A stretch of 64,000 bases of DNA from Varroa destructor (lineage: Eukaryota; Arthropoda; Arachnida; Mesostigmata; Varroidae): assembly GCF_002443255.2 (NCBI RefSeq), contig NW_019211457.1:14483353-14547352 (forward strand). The letters are read 5' to 3'. Positions 1 through 14,500 of this stretch are shown here, one piece after another. Position 1 is the first letter of the stretch. Each line of letters opens with the position of its first letter. The notes under the pieces are model-generated. The model did not search any database, was not told where the DNA came from, and was given only the letters and a program-made list of their open reading frames with translations. The position numbers were made by a program, and so were the translations under genes.

Positions 1-298
1 AATCAGCCCTCCAAGAAATTCAAGGTCTCTTAAGCAATGACGCAGTTTATTTATATGAGTTAATATAATTGCACATATGTTCCTCACCTAGAAATAATTA
101 CTCGCTATTATTAGTAGTTGTTCTGACTCCAACAGGCTGTTCTAAAAGCAATTTTTTCTAATATAAATATCTGGAGTTTCTTTATTATCATGCAGTCAAA
201 GGCGTGCTCGTTTCTCACTATTAAAAACTATTCATATTGATACTGAAGAGTACCAATGGGTGACTGACATCACGCAAGCTCACCGTTGAGCCCACACG

Positions 299-307
299 TA
301 TATAAAG
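299..307 (+). promoter_or_regulatory. TATA-box-like element
   Basis: The sequence TATATAAAG matches the TATA consensus well and sits in a locally GC-richer context. No recognisable coding exon follows within 5 kb, so it may serve a non-coding or distant 5' exon, or be chance in AT-rich DNA. Confidence 0.2.
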
Positions 308-1524
308 CGACGACAAGGAAGTTAAGGACTTCTCGTTCCCCTTTCATACTATAAAGCATACTATATACGCATATATATGAGCAATTCTCAAAAAGCAACT
401 AACACTATTATTGTTTATAAAAAGGACCTACATCGATATGAAGCTTATCGAGGGAGGCATCATCCTGTTTGAGGTTGGTTACGAGTTGTTTCGCAGAGTC
501 GATTACTGCCATGATGTTTTGTGATGACATCATTTGCATTTAGTTGTGTTATACACCCTTTTAGAGTTAGGTAATAGCGATCAGAGCACCGCAACGTTGT
601 TTTAGATGATTTCACGTTTCTGCTTGTTTCAATATTTTCGAATAATTACGATGTTGCAGTCACTGCTACCACAAGTTTGTTGATTACCTGAAAGATGCTC
701 CAAGTGGGAGCATCCTAAATGCCGGTTTCACTATTTCAAGCTACTAAGACGACAACGGAACCAGCAGCAGTAACAATAAAAACAAAACAGACGTTTGTTG
801 CTACTGCCTGCTTGTAACTTCTTCTAGTTTTGCCTTTTGCTTCCTCCCGTTCGACTTCGTTAAAAGCTACCAGTACACCCGCATATGACAAGCTGAAAAT
901 CGATAGCAGATCAACACCACACCGATCTACAAGTTGCACCAGCAACAATAACAGTCTAAGGAGCACCAACAGCTGCAAGAGCAGCATGAGCTTCCGCAGA
1001 CAGGATCGTTAGTCTACGTAGAAGATTTCACCGCTTCGTTACCAGCACCTGCAGCACAGATCGGGATACCGCGCTGTGGCACTGCTACGTTAGAATCTCA
1101 AATCTGGTTGCTGTTATAATCCGCCACAGTAGTATCAGCAACAGCACTTTCGTCAGCCATTACGGCACTGACAACCATCAGAACTCAGAAGCTATACACG
1201 CACACATGCCAGGACTCAGGATTGTTTTCGACCGGACAATGGTCGCGCATTTAGATAAATTGACAGAGCCCGTCTCTTATGTGATGGGACAACTTTTGTG
1301 AATTCCTAGGGGATGGGAACAAGTCTCATTAATATCAATAACATCAAGATCTCATAGCACCCGATGCGGTTCAGTTCTTATACGGAAGAATAACAATAAC
1401 CACGGCAACAACAACAAAACTATCTGTTAGCTAATTGGCCCGCTTCTTCTTTTCCCTGCGATATTATTATGACGGCTATCCGTCAGAAGGTAATAGATAA
1501 AAAATACTTGTCACCGCCGTTAAC

Positions 1525-1568
1525 GTGCTTGCTTGCTTGCTTGTTGTTGTTGTTTTTGTTGTTGTTGA
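1525..1568 (+). repeat. (GCTT)n / (GTT)n simple repeat
   Basis: Several GCTT units run directly into a GTT/TTG tract. It is a low-complexity microsatellite with no sign of a coding role. Confidence 0.8.
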
Positions 1569-3067
1569 AACAGCTGGTCTCGTGGTTATGTTCCTCGTAT
1601 TGCACACCTGCAAGACACTTGTAAGACGAAGGGCAACTAGCAGCTATCATCGGCTAACGTAAATACATCTAATACTCATAGACTGGTTAGTATTTGCAGC
1701 GAATAACTGCCGCCGCTGGTATCAGCGTACGAAACTACGGTGACAAGCTAATCCAGGACACGGCAATGAAACTGTGATTAGGTGTTTTGTTCGTTCCTTT
1801 CACTTTGTTCCAGAACAACAAAAAGATCACTGACTGTTGGTCACTCCCTTCTTTCCCGTTATACTGGCCGTGCTGTTCAAATACACGACCACAATATGCG
1901 GATCGTATCTGTGTATATGTCGAATTAAATGTTAGAAGAGACTCGCTCGGTTTGTCTGTCACGCACTCGACTTAGCACTTCTTAAAACAGGCGGTGGCTT
2001 CTATCACTATCATATAGTACGGCTAATTGTCTCGGCGTGTTCATTAGCATAAGTATCTACCGGCTCCTAACAATCCAATCGCTGCTACGCTAGAACTTCA
2101 CGAAGGCAGAAGATAGCCACAAGTATCTTTTTGGTAGCCGGGTTCGAGCAAAGGTTCACCGCGATATCATGGACATCGATCGCACGAACAACAGCAACAA
2201 CTACTTCGCTATTTGAATAATACAGGGTAGCTTTCTACAAGATGAAGAAATGCAATTCATCACATTACAAATCGACAACACATGTTTTCCGTTCTGGACA
2301 CAGAGAGCAATGGCGAATTTAACACTACTTGCACTATTCGTAGTGGCTAGTGCTGCCACTGGTGGTGGGTACGATAGAAGTCGAACCACGAAAAACAAAC
2401 ACTACGAGAAGGCATAACATAGACGACACATCACCCATAGAATTATCTCGTAGGGATATACACTCACGGTCCTCTATTGCTCATTTAGGAAGATAGCTTG
2501 GAGAGAAGGGTTTGCGGTAGAAAGAACCGCAATAATTTCGAAACTGCCGCCCTACTGATTAAATCGGATGGACGGGAGAAGACGACATTTTTGCCTGTCG
2601 TCTGCTAGCGCATCCGCTGAGCTTGAGCGGGCTTCCAAGGAAGGCTTAACGTCGAGAATGACAAGTGAATCTTTACAGGTATTTATTGCAAGAGTCTTAA
2701 CACTTCCAAAAAGGTAGATGGTCGATCTACTCACAATGTGACGTTATAAGTTAGTGATTAAACTGTTTTTAAATTGGTTCGTTATGGCGAGACTCGGTGG
2801 TCGTGCGGGAAGGTAATCGAAGGCTAGGTGAAGCAACTGACAACTACGATGAATCTCCGCTGGACCATCTGCAACAATTCGTCTATGGGCTTGATAAGAA
2901 AGAATCCTGCTAATAATTCACTAACGAATGCAGCTCTTCTATGCGCATACGCAGAGGTAACTTTTATCTTAAGAACGAAACTACCTAGTGTTTGTTCGCC
3001 CAAAAGTCATTCCTTTTCCCTATTTACTAGCCAGTTGACCCCGATACTCATCGTTAACTCCCTTTAC

Positions 3068-3111
3068 CATGTTAATATCTTTATTAACGCATGTTAATAT
3101 CTTCATTAACG
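3068..3111 (+). repeat. 22-bp tandem duplication
   Basis: Two adjacent 22-bp copies (3068-3089 and 3090-3111) begin CATGTTAATATCTT and end ATTAACG. They differ at one base (T versus C at unit position 15). Each unit also has a TTAATA...TATTAA-like dyad, so the pair can fold. The near-identity suggests a recent duplication. Confidence 0.85.
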
Positions 3112-5469
3112 TTGCTTGAATTCTACCCGACTTCACCTCCAATTCATGTCTGGTAAAATTCGGCTATCTACATATATATACTGTTCATGCTTGAACATTA
3201 TTTGTAGATAGCTTAGTCGTGCTTGTCTGCTCTGATTTAGCCGTTTTTATTTTATGAGCAAAGCTTCTATGAAGCTCTGTTTTGGCGAAAGGCTGAGTTA
3301 CCATCGCTATTTGCTCGTCGCAAAGCAGACGGCCTTCTATGCTTCTGTTTGTTCGTTCGCTGTATATTTGATGTCGGTGTTGCTCCTGTGTATTTATTGC
3401 ACCCAGGTCGCTTCGTTTCATAGCAAACAGCAGCAGTCGCATCGCACTATCGGTGCGTGTTGTTTACAGTGGTAGTGTCTGGCTGGTTGAATAAGGCGCT
3501 CGTACTAGCCGTCTGCACTTGGGTTTGCGTTTGTATAGAGGTCTCTCGCTATCGATAGGGCAAATAACCAGTGCGACTGTTTGTTTTGATCTCTGTCGTG
3601 GTCGCTTTTGGACTCAGCCTCAACAGAGGCAGTTGAACGGACAGGCACACGAAAAGTTTGTTGCGATCTCCAGCGAAAAATTAGAGAGATTCGCACACGA
3701 GTGAACAAGCAGACACACAGACTGATGCTGTTCTTGGCTGAGACTACTGAATCAGCGAAGTCGGGTACGGCTTCGGAACGTGAATGAGGTTCTTCTTATT
3801 TCTCTAAGAACAGCAAAAAATGATTGCAGCTTAGATGAAACAACGACCGTCTTTTTGCCACCAGCCATTTGCCGTTTAAACACTGCGCCAAGAACATTAC
3901 GGGCAGAAAAGAGTGTGTTTAGCCGTAACGCTTTACAACCCCTTCTTCAGGTTGGTTGCTGCAGATGCTGCTCAGCAGCTGTGGTAACAATCGCTGGACG
4001 ATACAGGTTGCTTGACAGTGTAGAGTTCAGTTCTGTTTGTGTGTCAAGTAGGGACATTACGCGGATTGTACTCAAGCGGCTAATCAACAAGAGCAGTCAG
4101 TTTGCCTCGTACTAAATAAGAATATTCGCACGTGATACCGTACGGTATAGCAAACGATTGTGACGACTTGTTTGACGACAGCAAGAACAGTGGAAGTCGA
4201 TCGTACGCGGTGGTAGTAAAAAAAAAAAGTTTATACGCCCTATGCATTGTAGAGATAGAAGCGAGTCAGGTGGATCACGCATCAGCTGCTAGCTAGACCT
4301 CCTACTGGATTTCGTAACGCTCGTTAAAGAGTCTAACTGTCATTTACATTGCCTAACCGGGTGCTCGCGCATCGCTTGTGTTTTGTAACAAAAATCATTG
4401 TTGTTGCTTACAGTCAGGTGCTTTTTATGTGTCTGTGGTTTGTTCCAGAGTTCGCTGCTGCTGCCGCTGCTGAATGCTTTTCTGCAGGGCAGAACGCGTG
4501 CGTGAATCGAAGTGAGTATTATTGAAACCCAGAAGCGGACGTTATTGGTCTTTAGAAACGATTTGGGAGGGAAGGCAAAGTTGAAAGACTTGACGGCTCC
4601 GTCTGTTCGACTGTGATAAGGCAGTTATCTTCTTTCGTTTACGACTTCGGTAGGGAAGATTATTTTTACTGTCGGCGTAATATGAGGTGGTGTTCTTCAC
4701 TAACCAATAACATCTATACATGTGTAATAATAGCATATAGGTTTGTTAATCTACTATCGTGCAGCTCCTCCTTGTGTTCGTTTCGTACAATCAAACTGCT
4801 GTATTGAAGTTGTTCGCAATAGCGACGCTGTGTCAAGATTTCCACGGCTGTTGTAGCGTGCTCTGTGAATGTGACTCTGTGGTATTTCTGTTTTTTGTGT
4901 ATTTATGCGATCATATATCTGCGAGGAACTGCAAGCGAAGCAAAGCCAAGTCCGAACGAACTGGTACCTTACGAATAGTGTTGATAACATTCAAAGCAGG
5001 GGCATACAGTGGAGAGGTCTTATTAGTCCCGAAAGTTTAGATCCTAGCTCATTCTGATTTTGTTCTCCGTAATCTTTCTACTTGTGTAGAAGATCGTATG
5101 CTCATCAGAAAGCACATCAACGGCAACGACGGCTAGAGTGCTTTGTAGATGTCAGAGAGCTCAAGCGCGTGCAGCAGCACGAATAGTGACTGCGGTGTGA
5201 AACAAAGCCTTTGTTAGATTTGCGCGACTCAAGTGAAGCCGATCGAGGAAGGTGGGCACCAGTGCGAATTCGATGAAGCGCGGCAGCCGACCGCTGCCGC
5301 AGATATAGACGCACACAGTGGACAAGCGAATTGGCGGCTACGTAAGGGACGGTGGGACCCGTGAGGGCCAGTGAGACTCCAGGCAGGATAGAAATCGAGA
5401 GTTCGTTAGAAAAGTGTCTGTGGTCTATTCGGTCAATAGGAGGTGTGCGCGCTTTGTTCGTGAGGCAGC

Positions 5470-5555
5470 ATGGCTGACAGCAGCGTGGCCAAACGGCCAA
5501 TGAAGGGGATTCTTAAGGCGAGCGGAAGTTTCGAATATCACGATCAGCGAAGACA
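5470..5555 (+). CDS. PPP1R2: PPP1R2 coding exon 1
   Basis: Begins at the ATG and encodes [16 protein letters not shown] and 13 further residues. It ends with two bases of a Gln codon before a perfect GTACGT donor. A second GT four bases on (after TAC) would break the frame with exon 2, so the first is chosen. Confidence 0.92.
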
Positions 5556-8500
5556 GTACGTATTTACTAGTAATATATCGACTGGAGTGATTTTTTTTAA
5601 GAATTATCAAATTACCGTACTACGTTGTGCATATACCAGCGTCCAACTATGGACTTAGTACGAGATAATTAGTAACACAACTATGGATTGACGGAAAAAT
5701 ACAGAATAATTACTCTGCCACTCTGCTAGATTCCAAGGATTATAACAAAAAAAAAGGTTTAAAATGCATATATAGGTTGTTCTAGTGGTATTGATATCAA
5801 ATTTACATATCATGAATTAAGGCGTGCTGTAGACAGACCTCCAAATTTCAAAACCGGTGTGTGTCCCCGAACGTTTTCCTCAGCTATTAGCTTTTTTATG
5901 ACAACTAAAATAACTACGTTTAGGCTCTCATCCTTTATTACACACCTTATCTTCAGCATTGAACTTCCTATTCCAGTCGATATTTCTTCGGGTTGAGCCT
6001 GATATCTGCAATTTTAATATCATTTATTGCTCCGGCAAATAACCATGATTTATGTGTTTTTGACAATTTTAATTGAGGCTTTGGTTTGCTTATCATCATA
6101 ACAAGATTCAGAATGTTCACTTTTTAAAATCATGTGATACTTAATAAATTTTATTTCATTATTTAGAGGTTCGTGCGTTTATTAACTCGGTTAACTAGCC
6201 ATTATCCTTTTGTTGGCTGCCTCCTTTTGATTTCCAACAATCTAAGCATCCTATCCGTTTTTCCACATTATAGAGGTTACACAAAAAGGTACATGCTACC
6301 GTGTTAACTACAACAAGATTCATCGGTTCACGATGCCAAGGAGATGATGTACAATGCTGTGCTTGAAGCCCAACTCATCACCACATAATTTTCCCACAGC
6401 AGAGATACTCAGCTTTCCTTTTTGTGACAGACGTCAGTACCCCCGTTTAGCATTATGATAGTCTTGTCTAAATAGAGAGTCTCCAAGGTTGCCGACGCCC
6501 AGATTTAGACTTAGACCACCTCCGCAGCGCATAGGGAAACACGTTACCACTGCAATATCACTTAGATGTACTAATAAGATATGTTCCCTTCAAGCCAGTT
6601 CTTGCACCTTTTTGGATATTTTTCAATGTCCTGGATACAACCTTGCTCTTATTTTAGCCTTTGTTTTATTAATCTCAAGCACTTGTTATAAGTAACGCTA
6701 CGTTATTCACCTACTTTACACATACTTTAGACACCTCAGCAATCGCTTTGTAGGGGCTTTCAAAATATTTTTAATACACGAACGTTTACTGTTATCTTTT
6801 GCTAGTGAATGGCCGCATTTTGACAGTGATTTTAACCTGAGTGAAGTTTTTGGGATAACAGTAGGGCGCTGAACAAATTCCACATAAAAATCATTACCTA
6901 TTGCCGCGTTGTGCCACGTTTTATGATTATGCAACGTTTTATGCTTTTTCCGTTGTTCCAGATCGTGTTAAGTTTAGTTACCTCTGGGCGGCTATCATAA
7001 TGTAATCATTTTTTTCCCTATGGCAAACGATGTGTAGCCTGCACCATTGTGGAGCTTCTTACCTACCCAGAGACTTTCGACAAACAGATTTGATTCTTAG
7101 AATTTTGCCAATATTTGACGTATTGATGTTGAACGTGCTTACCACTAGGATGGTCACAATAGCAGCCTTCATTGCCCGTCCTGTATATGACCAAAAATCA
7201 ATACCGCTGTATGTAGAAGTGTTTATATGTGTCATAGTTTTTAACTAAGTAATTACTTTTAGAGGTTCTCGTGTCGGCCGTATCTCGGTTCCTATGCCAA
7301 ATAACTATGTTATGCTAACCTTTTCTGAGTATATAGCACATTACATTTCGAGTTCTTATTTTCATGAAATGTCGTGGACAGTACTTGATTATGCGAATAT
7401 TGACGAAAATTAGCTATTAGAAAGAAATTTTTTCACCAAAAAAACCAATTTAAGCTAGGCAAAACCGAGGAACACTTTGATACGCCTTTCTGTAGCTTTT
7501 TAGTTATTTATAGTAAAAGCTATCGAAAGCAGTCACAGCAAAAGTTGCATGGTGAATATGCTTCAAAATAACTGTGGTCAAACATTTGCCAAAAATCCCA
7601 ACTTTCTCGAAACTAGTTACTAGAATACTGTAAATTTTGTAAACAAACGGAGAATGAGTATATGTTTGCTTCCCATCAGCAGATCTATTGAAACAGGTGA
7701 AATTCACAGCCTCTTTCTTTTTGTCAAAGAATTGAGCCAGTAGATTCGGTTTTTAAGCGCTTTTCCATTAACTTTTCCATAAACCTTTTTAACGCTCAGG
7801 ATAAATAGCAGAACCAATAAATAAATAAAAAGAACAATCAAAGCAAAATAACATTATTTATCGCCAATCTGACGGAACGTCTAGGGGAACACTTAAATCG
7901 GCTAAGAGTTTTCGTACTCGAGATTTTCTGTATGGGTAGGGTTTCAAGCACACTTCGTTCTATATATTTCTGTTTTTCACAAAAAAAAGATGCAAGTTTG
8001 TGCTTTCAACATGTTCTGAAAAAGGTCGAAAAAATTGAAGTTTGATATTACACGAATATTCAATTTGTTTTATATTGTTCCCTGTATTGTTCCTAGAACC
8101 GGCACTGTGGTTTTTCATTCGATGAATAGTCCCAAGACATTAATCGAAATATTTTCCTTTCTTGTTCATCCAAGAAGGTACGAAAAATAAAGTTAAAATG
8201 GTAAGGGTTTATTTATTATTATTTCAATCAAACAAACATTTTACGTTATTCCAATCAATCGCCTGCTATTTGGCGTTTCATTTCGTTATTTCTTGCAGCG
8301 CATGGTTTGATTCAAAATACAGTAAAAATTTACCTCATCTTTTTGAATGATCGCCAAGATGTTCCGAAATCAATTTAATGGTCGAAAGTTGTTTGTGTTG
8401 GTCATGGACATTGGAAAATTAGGTACGAGTTAAAATAGGTTGGTGCCTAATTATGCTGCGTGTATGAATGTTCAAGAACATATCAGGCATATATCTCAGT

Positions 8501-11500
8501 GGACCTCAGCTTGGCCCAGCATACATCCGAGAAAGCAGCCATTTTAACGGTTATATATATATCATAATGTTCTGCCGTGCCCGTATATTGCATACGGTTC
8601 CCACCACACATTGGACCGTATAGTTCTTGAGCGTGGGTTTTGGTACTGAGACGCTTCGGCCGTGTGTAGAAGTAAGAATAAATACGTCCTATTTTATCGG
8701 TTACTAGAGAAGTGATACACGGTTAGCGTTTTTAAGGCCTTAATCCTTTCGATATGTACCCTGCCCTGTTTCAGATACAATGGATGTACCCTTTCTTTTC
8801 ATCTAAAAGCAAACCGAACCAAGCATCTCGAACCTGGAATATCGCAGTGTAATTTATTGTCATCGGTGACCAAGGAATATTTTATTTTTCAAGACTCGTT
8901 GGTTCTGGACATGTAATAGAGACCTATGTAGATACCGTCATGTAAGATTATGTGCAAGCTTTTCGCAATTTGATTTTGTTGTTTTCTTTCGAATATATTA
9001 AATTGATTCATATGCAGAGAATGTTTTCTATTATGAAGCCAAGATGATGGCATAACGCTATCTCATACACAACCGGACCTATACGCTCCCTCCGCGACAA
9101 ACGAGCCATTTTCCTCCCGTATTTTAGCTACTGTTATTCTCTCCGCGAATTATCTATAGCCCAGTCATAGTAAATCACAATTAGAACAAGGGCTGCTGTT
9201 TTTATCGGTATTACTGGTATTATTAGTATTATCATGACTACAAAAAGGCCAATACGTGGTTTCATAGCAGGTTAACCCCTATCGACATTTACGAATTGCG
9301 CAGTGTAATTCTGCGATCGTTTCGTCATTATAAATAACTAACAATTGCTGGGCACTTCCCATTACATGTTACGATCCACAATCTAAAGCGCAGCGAAAAA
9401 CGAAGCGTACTAGTAGTTTTTTGGACGTCTCGTCATCGTAAAATTACTTGTCATATTTAACAGTAGCTCGTGAGGCCGTCGTTATCACGTTCATATCACA
9501 ACCAATAAATTATAGTCTTTAAACCCTTAATATTACGGAACGCACATTAAAAAAATAAATAATGGCGTATTCCACCATTTTTTTGCCCTAAAAGAAAAAC
9601 ATCATAACGAAAAACATGCTTTTTTAATATTATTTTCACTTACGTTTTGTGTGAGCAAGTCTTCAAATACAGCATTAAGGATTTGTTCCCCATTAAGAGG
9701 CTAACCCCAGTGAGCTTTGCTGGACTTTCCCGAGGTTTTTTTGAATAGACCAAGGAGACGGTATGGCATTCTCTTGATAATTAATATCTGGTGACCTTTT
9801 GCCAACGCTGAGATTTGCCAGCGAACACGGGTGCTAATATCTCGACGTTCAGTCTAATTTAAAGACCATCACTGGACCTTGATCTGACAACTTGATCTGA
9901 GGAATTGTAGAACACGGCAACGTGTACATGCTCACAAGAAGAGTTGACATACATTGAGATCTATCACCCATTCTAGTAGTAGAAGTCACTTATGAAAATA
10001 GCGTTTTGATAACAAGACAATTACCGTCAACGTAACACGAATCTGATATCTGACAGTTCTATGACCTGTTGATAAATGGTTTGAATTAGTAGTATTTTTT
10101 GTTATTACCTCTGCTGCCATATACTTGCACAGCGATTACTACTACAGACTGCGGGCGTCTGACTATACGAAATTGATGATCAAAATATAGCAGACGTAGT
10201 GAAATTTAAAAATGGACTAACTTAAGGTAATCATAATCAAACTTATATTCAAATACAAGGGTATCGGATGTTAACGTATCCATTTCTCTGGTCCACGATC
10301 GGGCCGCATTTCGCTCTGACCACCAAACCCGCTGGGTATTGCCGGAATAAATGTTGTTCAAGGTATCTGCTGGTAAACATGAATTATCATCGATGGAAAA
10401 TACGGAGGCAGTGCATTGACGACTCGTGAATCGTGTAGCGTTGATAATTTTGCTGAGTGGTGCTTGAATCGTTTTCAGCTGGCGAATTCTTTTTTCTAGA
10501 TGCTGCAGCTGTCTGTCCACCGTTGTTTTGAAGAGTCCGCTATGCAGAAACAACTGTAACCGATAGCTTTTGTTTGATTCGTTGGCACTGCTCAAAGCCG
10601 CGATGGATGGAGGGCGGGCTAAAGGCGATAAGAGAGATAATGATGTATCGTTTGTGTATCAACGCGTGCGCTAATGATACAAGGCTGCAAGTGGAAATGA
10701 TAGTAAATCAAGTACATATGATAAAAATTAATCCCATATCTTAAGATAACAATATTTTATAACGATGCGGCAGTCACTCCTATTCTTTCAAATCTGACAC
10801 CGTTTATTCGGATAGCGCGACTCGGGCTTTTAGTGGGCAAACTGTAGCGAGCCTGGGAAGATTCGACTATTTTATGAATGAGCTCCATCTTGAAAACTGC
10901 AACGGCGGAAACAGCCCGCCGTATAAACCTTGTATTTCGTGAAGATTTTGCTACTAGAAACATCGGGAGCAGTTGGTTCAAAAAATTCAGAGAAAGAAAT
11001 TTTGACCTCAAAAATGAGTTTCTAAAAGTTTGACTTTATAGCAAGTCACAACACTACTACGTTATCTTAGAGAGAATGCGCGCGAATTTTACGTACATTT
11101 GGACAAATTCTAAACGATAAACGATGTGTGTTTCGACGAAGTGTATCACCAGTGCAGGATTCACCTCAAAGTAAATACACAAGATGAACTTTTTTTTATC
11201 ATTGATCGATCTCAAGACTTGGTTTGGTATATGTAAAAATACTATACCTCTACTAGCTTTAATAAAGTAGACATGGGTGCCGCATGATATGAGCAAAAAC
11301 CAAAAACTTCCTATTTTCTCTCACAGTACAGCACTGATTCATTCTCCTATTAAACAATAAACTGTGAAAAAAATAATAGATCCTTTACAACAGTTATAGA
11401 CGGTCGAATGAGGGTGTGCACGCAACTGAACCGGCGTGACATCATTGTAAAGCAAACGTACAACTGCAAAAAGCTTATGATCTCCGTTTAATAGTCTAAT

Positions 11501-14500
11501 GTTGGTGTAATTCACTACAGCGTCATGATTCCTAGTTCACCGATCATAGTTGAGGTCTACTGTCAACAATTAAAGGAAATAAGTGAGTAATTAAGATTAA
11601 CAAGCAAAGGTAGACCATTCCTATTGCACGACACCGCTGTATCTCACACCACAAAAATTACGGTGGCACAAATGGTCTGCTCAGTCATTGATTTCACTCG
11701 CCAGACATATACATATATATATATAACCTCAGATCTATACAGCACCGGGGTGAATGAGCATAATGTCATATTTTAATTGTGCGTCATGGTGCACATTTCT
11801 ACAGGAAATAGTAACTAAACTTAAGATAGTGAATGTATAATAATTAATAGTCGTTTGGTATCTTTAAGTCCCGTGGTGTAGGAAGTTGAATAGGTGACAT
11901 CGGATTGGATGGGTCTCAAAAACCCTTTGTTTGTCATGTTCTAATACTAATTTAGTGAAAGAAGTGAAGCTTAAAAATAAAAAGATTTCTTTCACTTAAA
12001 GCAAGTGAAACTTTTATTCCTAACGTACTCTATATGATAATCTTTATCCTACTACGTAAATAGACCATGACTAGAAAGCTTTCATACGGCATACCATTTA
12101 TTTTATTTATTGTCACATTTAGCCCATAAACGTTGAACGCTTAACGCACATAAGCACCTTTAAAACAAATGTATCGTACACGCAAACACTCTTTTCTAAA
12201 CCTCTGGATAAAGTACCTCCGTATGATATTCCGGATATGGATATCATATGAAAGTTTACAATGTTTTCGCTATAACTAACTTTTTACGAGCTATGGTATA
12301 GTCTCGTTGTTCCCGCGCATTTTAAGTTGCATCGTTTTAAGTGCGACATGTTGACGATTCCGCATAATTTCTCCTAGCCGCGACCATGTTGTCACGTTGT
12401 GGTTGATGGTTTGACCGTTATTTATCGTTTGTCACGAGTTGCCTTCGCGTGCGCGGACACGTTATGTCTGCGCAGTTCACAGCTTGAGACAAAAACAAAG
12501 GCGCTTATCCGAGGTCTGAGTTCAGCCTTCCACGATCCCTACAGCGCAGTCAAGATGTACCAAACCGTCAGCTAGCAGATGACACGATGCAGCAAGGTGT
12601 ATCTGTCCCTTTACTGTTAACTAGGCATTGGCTCCATTGTGTTTTCATTGACAACAACAAGAACATTGGTAACGCGATACAGATGTGAACAAGTACGTGT
12701 TAATCCATCAACACGGCTACATTTATACATGTATTATACAATGACTATCCCTTACGCCTTCACCACGGGAACTTAACACGCTGTGGGCATGAATTCGTTT
12801 TGGTGTGCTAATGGAGCGCCTAATGCATCGTGCCTATGCTATTACACATTCTATTATTAAAATGAATATTTACAGCCCTTCTTTATTGTTGCGGTTATTG
12901 TTGTTAATTTTTCATCGCGGATAGAGCCTTATTATAAGTCAAACAGCTAACAGTTATGATCAGTGTCTTCTGTGCGCTAAGTTCGCGTTAATAGAGAGGC
13001 CAACCATAGGCTAGGTTCTTCTCCTATTTTCAGTTGGTAGTTGTCGAGGCTTGTGGCGTTCCAACACACTGTGAATTTCTCGGTATTTTACTCATGTAAG
13101 AACGTATTTTTTTCATGCACTCTTTATGCACAGACTCTGCAAATAAGTAAAAGACTTCCGACATACGTGATACCAAAGGAGTCATTTGTTGTATTCCGAT
13201 AATTGTGAGTAAGAATAATTAAAACGATCGTCGAGAAGAGACAAAAAGTATTTGTGCGCTGTAACAAGTGATATCCAGCCTTATACGTTAATATGCATTG
13301 TATAGGTGCAAATATTGATAATACGTTATAATACATGATATCGATTCTTTTGTGTTGTTTTTAGGTTCAGCCAAACGCGGCACCTAGAAAATGACATAAA
13401 AAAAACCAAGCTATCTTATAATCAACTGGCGTTTGTATAGTCTGAGTTACTTACCCACTAATCTTCCATTCCACCCTTGTTGACCTATCAAATATTGCGG
13501 ATTATAATGAGGACCGATCAACAAATTGGGTCAAGTGAGTGGTCGTTGTCGTTCGGTATTTGTTCTAGATTTGTCGTTCGCTTGATTTTAGTTGTGAAAT
13601 CATTTCCTTGACGTCTAGATTATTTACTGTGAGACAACGATATTTAAATATAAACTTTTATTAACACCGTTCCTTTAGTAAACAGCACATAAATCGATAA
13701 TACACGTATGAGATTATTATGCTAGTGGATACATATGTTTCTATAATATATACAGAAGGAGACCGAATGACAATGCATTATTTGCCATGATTCTACAGAT
13801 CATGAGTTACTCTATAATATGTCTCATATAAACTTTTTATTTTTTACGTCCGATGCCTACGACCCTTGAAGATCATGACTTGCTTTATATTACTGTAGCC
13901 CCTGTGTTAAAGTAGTGACGTGGTTTAGAAACATGTTTGTCTACTCAAGATGGCCTAAGTTCGGAACCAGGTGCAGGCAGATATATTCTTTTATTACAAC
14001 ACATACTGAAAGGTAGCCGTCTGAGACAATGTTAGCGGCAGTATTGGACTCGAAACAATGGTTCTAACTGTATCCGCAGTTTACGATTAAGGATGCGAAG
14101 CGAAAGTTCATAAAGCTTACCTTTCTTTATCTCTGTAACACAGCGCAGACACGCTTCTTTTCGTAAACCATGCATGGTAAACCGGGCGAGATTGGCACTT
14201 TACAGTTTACTTAACAGCCGAGATCGACGTACCCAAGCTACTCAGGAAGTGGTCTGTCAAATCATGTATAATCCCACTGTTTTGAAAATCTCTGGCTGTT
14301 TTGTTTACAGACAGTCGGAGAAAATAACTAGAAAATGAATGTGGCCTGCAGATACGATCAACTGCGTCTGAACAACTACCTCATAGCGTTAATCAACATT
14401 CGGTTTTATGTAAAACGCTTCTAGATTGTTCTCTATCATGATATTTTTAACATAGAAATGAAATATAATGGAATATATTTCCTTTTTTTTTTTTATAGTT

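Larger units (their letters stand above)
1..5469. other. Upstream / 5' region of PPP1R2, no gene recognised
   Basis: No open frame here resembles a known protein or has supporting splice sites. It holds a TATA-like box at 299-307, CAG/ACA-rich low complexity around 730-1000, a (GCTT)n-(GTT)n run near 1525-1568 and a 22-bp tandem duplication at 3068-3111. The last few hundred bases before 5470 are richer in GC and are probably PPP1R2 5' UTR or promoter. That is inferred from position; no transcription start can be fixed from sequence alone. Confidence 0.5.

Noticed and set aside
3780..4115. 111-codon + strand ORF
   Set aside because: No family resemblance, no domain, no splice context. It lies in unassigned upstream DNA.
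5117..5500. 127-codon - strand ORF
   Set aside because: It overlaps the PPP1R2 start and probable 5' UTR on the opposite strand. Arg/Ser/Cys-rich composition is typical of an antisense shadow of GC-rich UTR.
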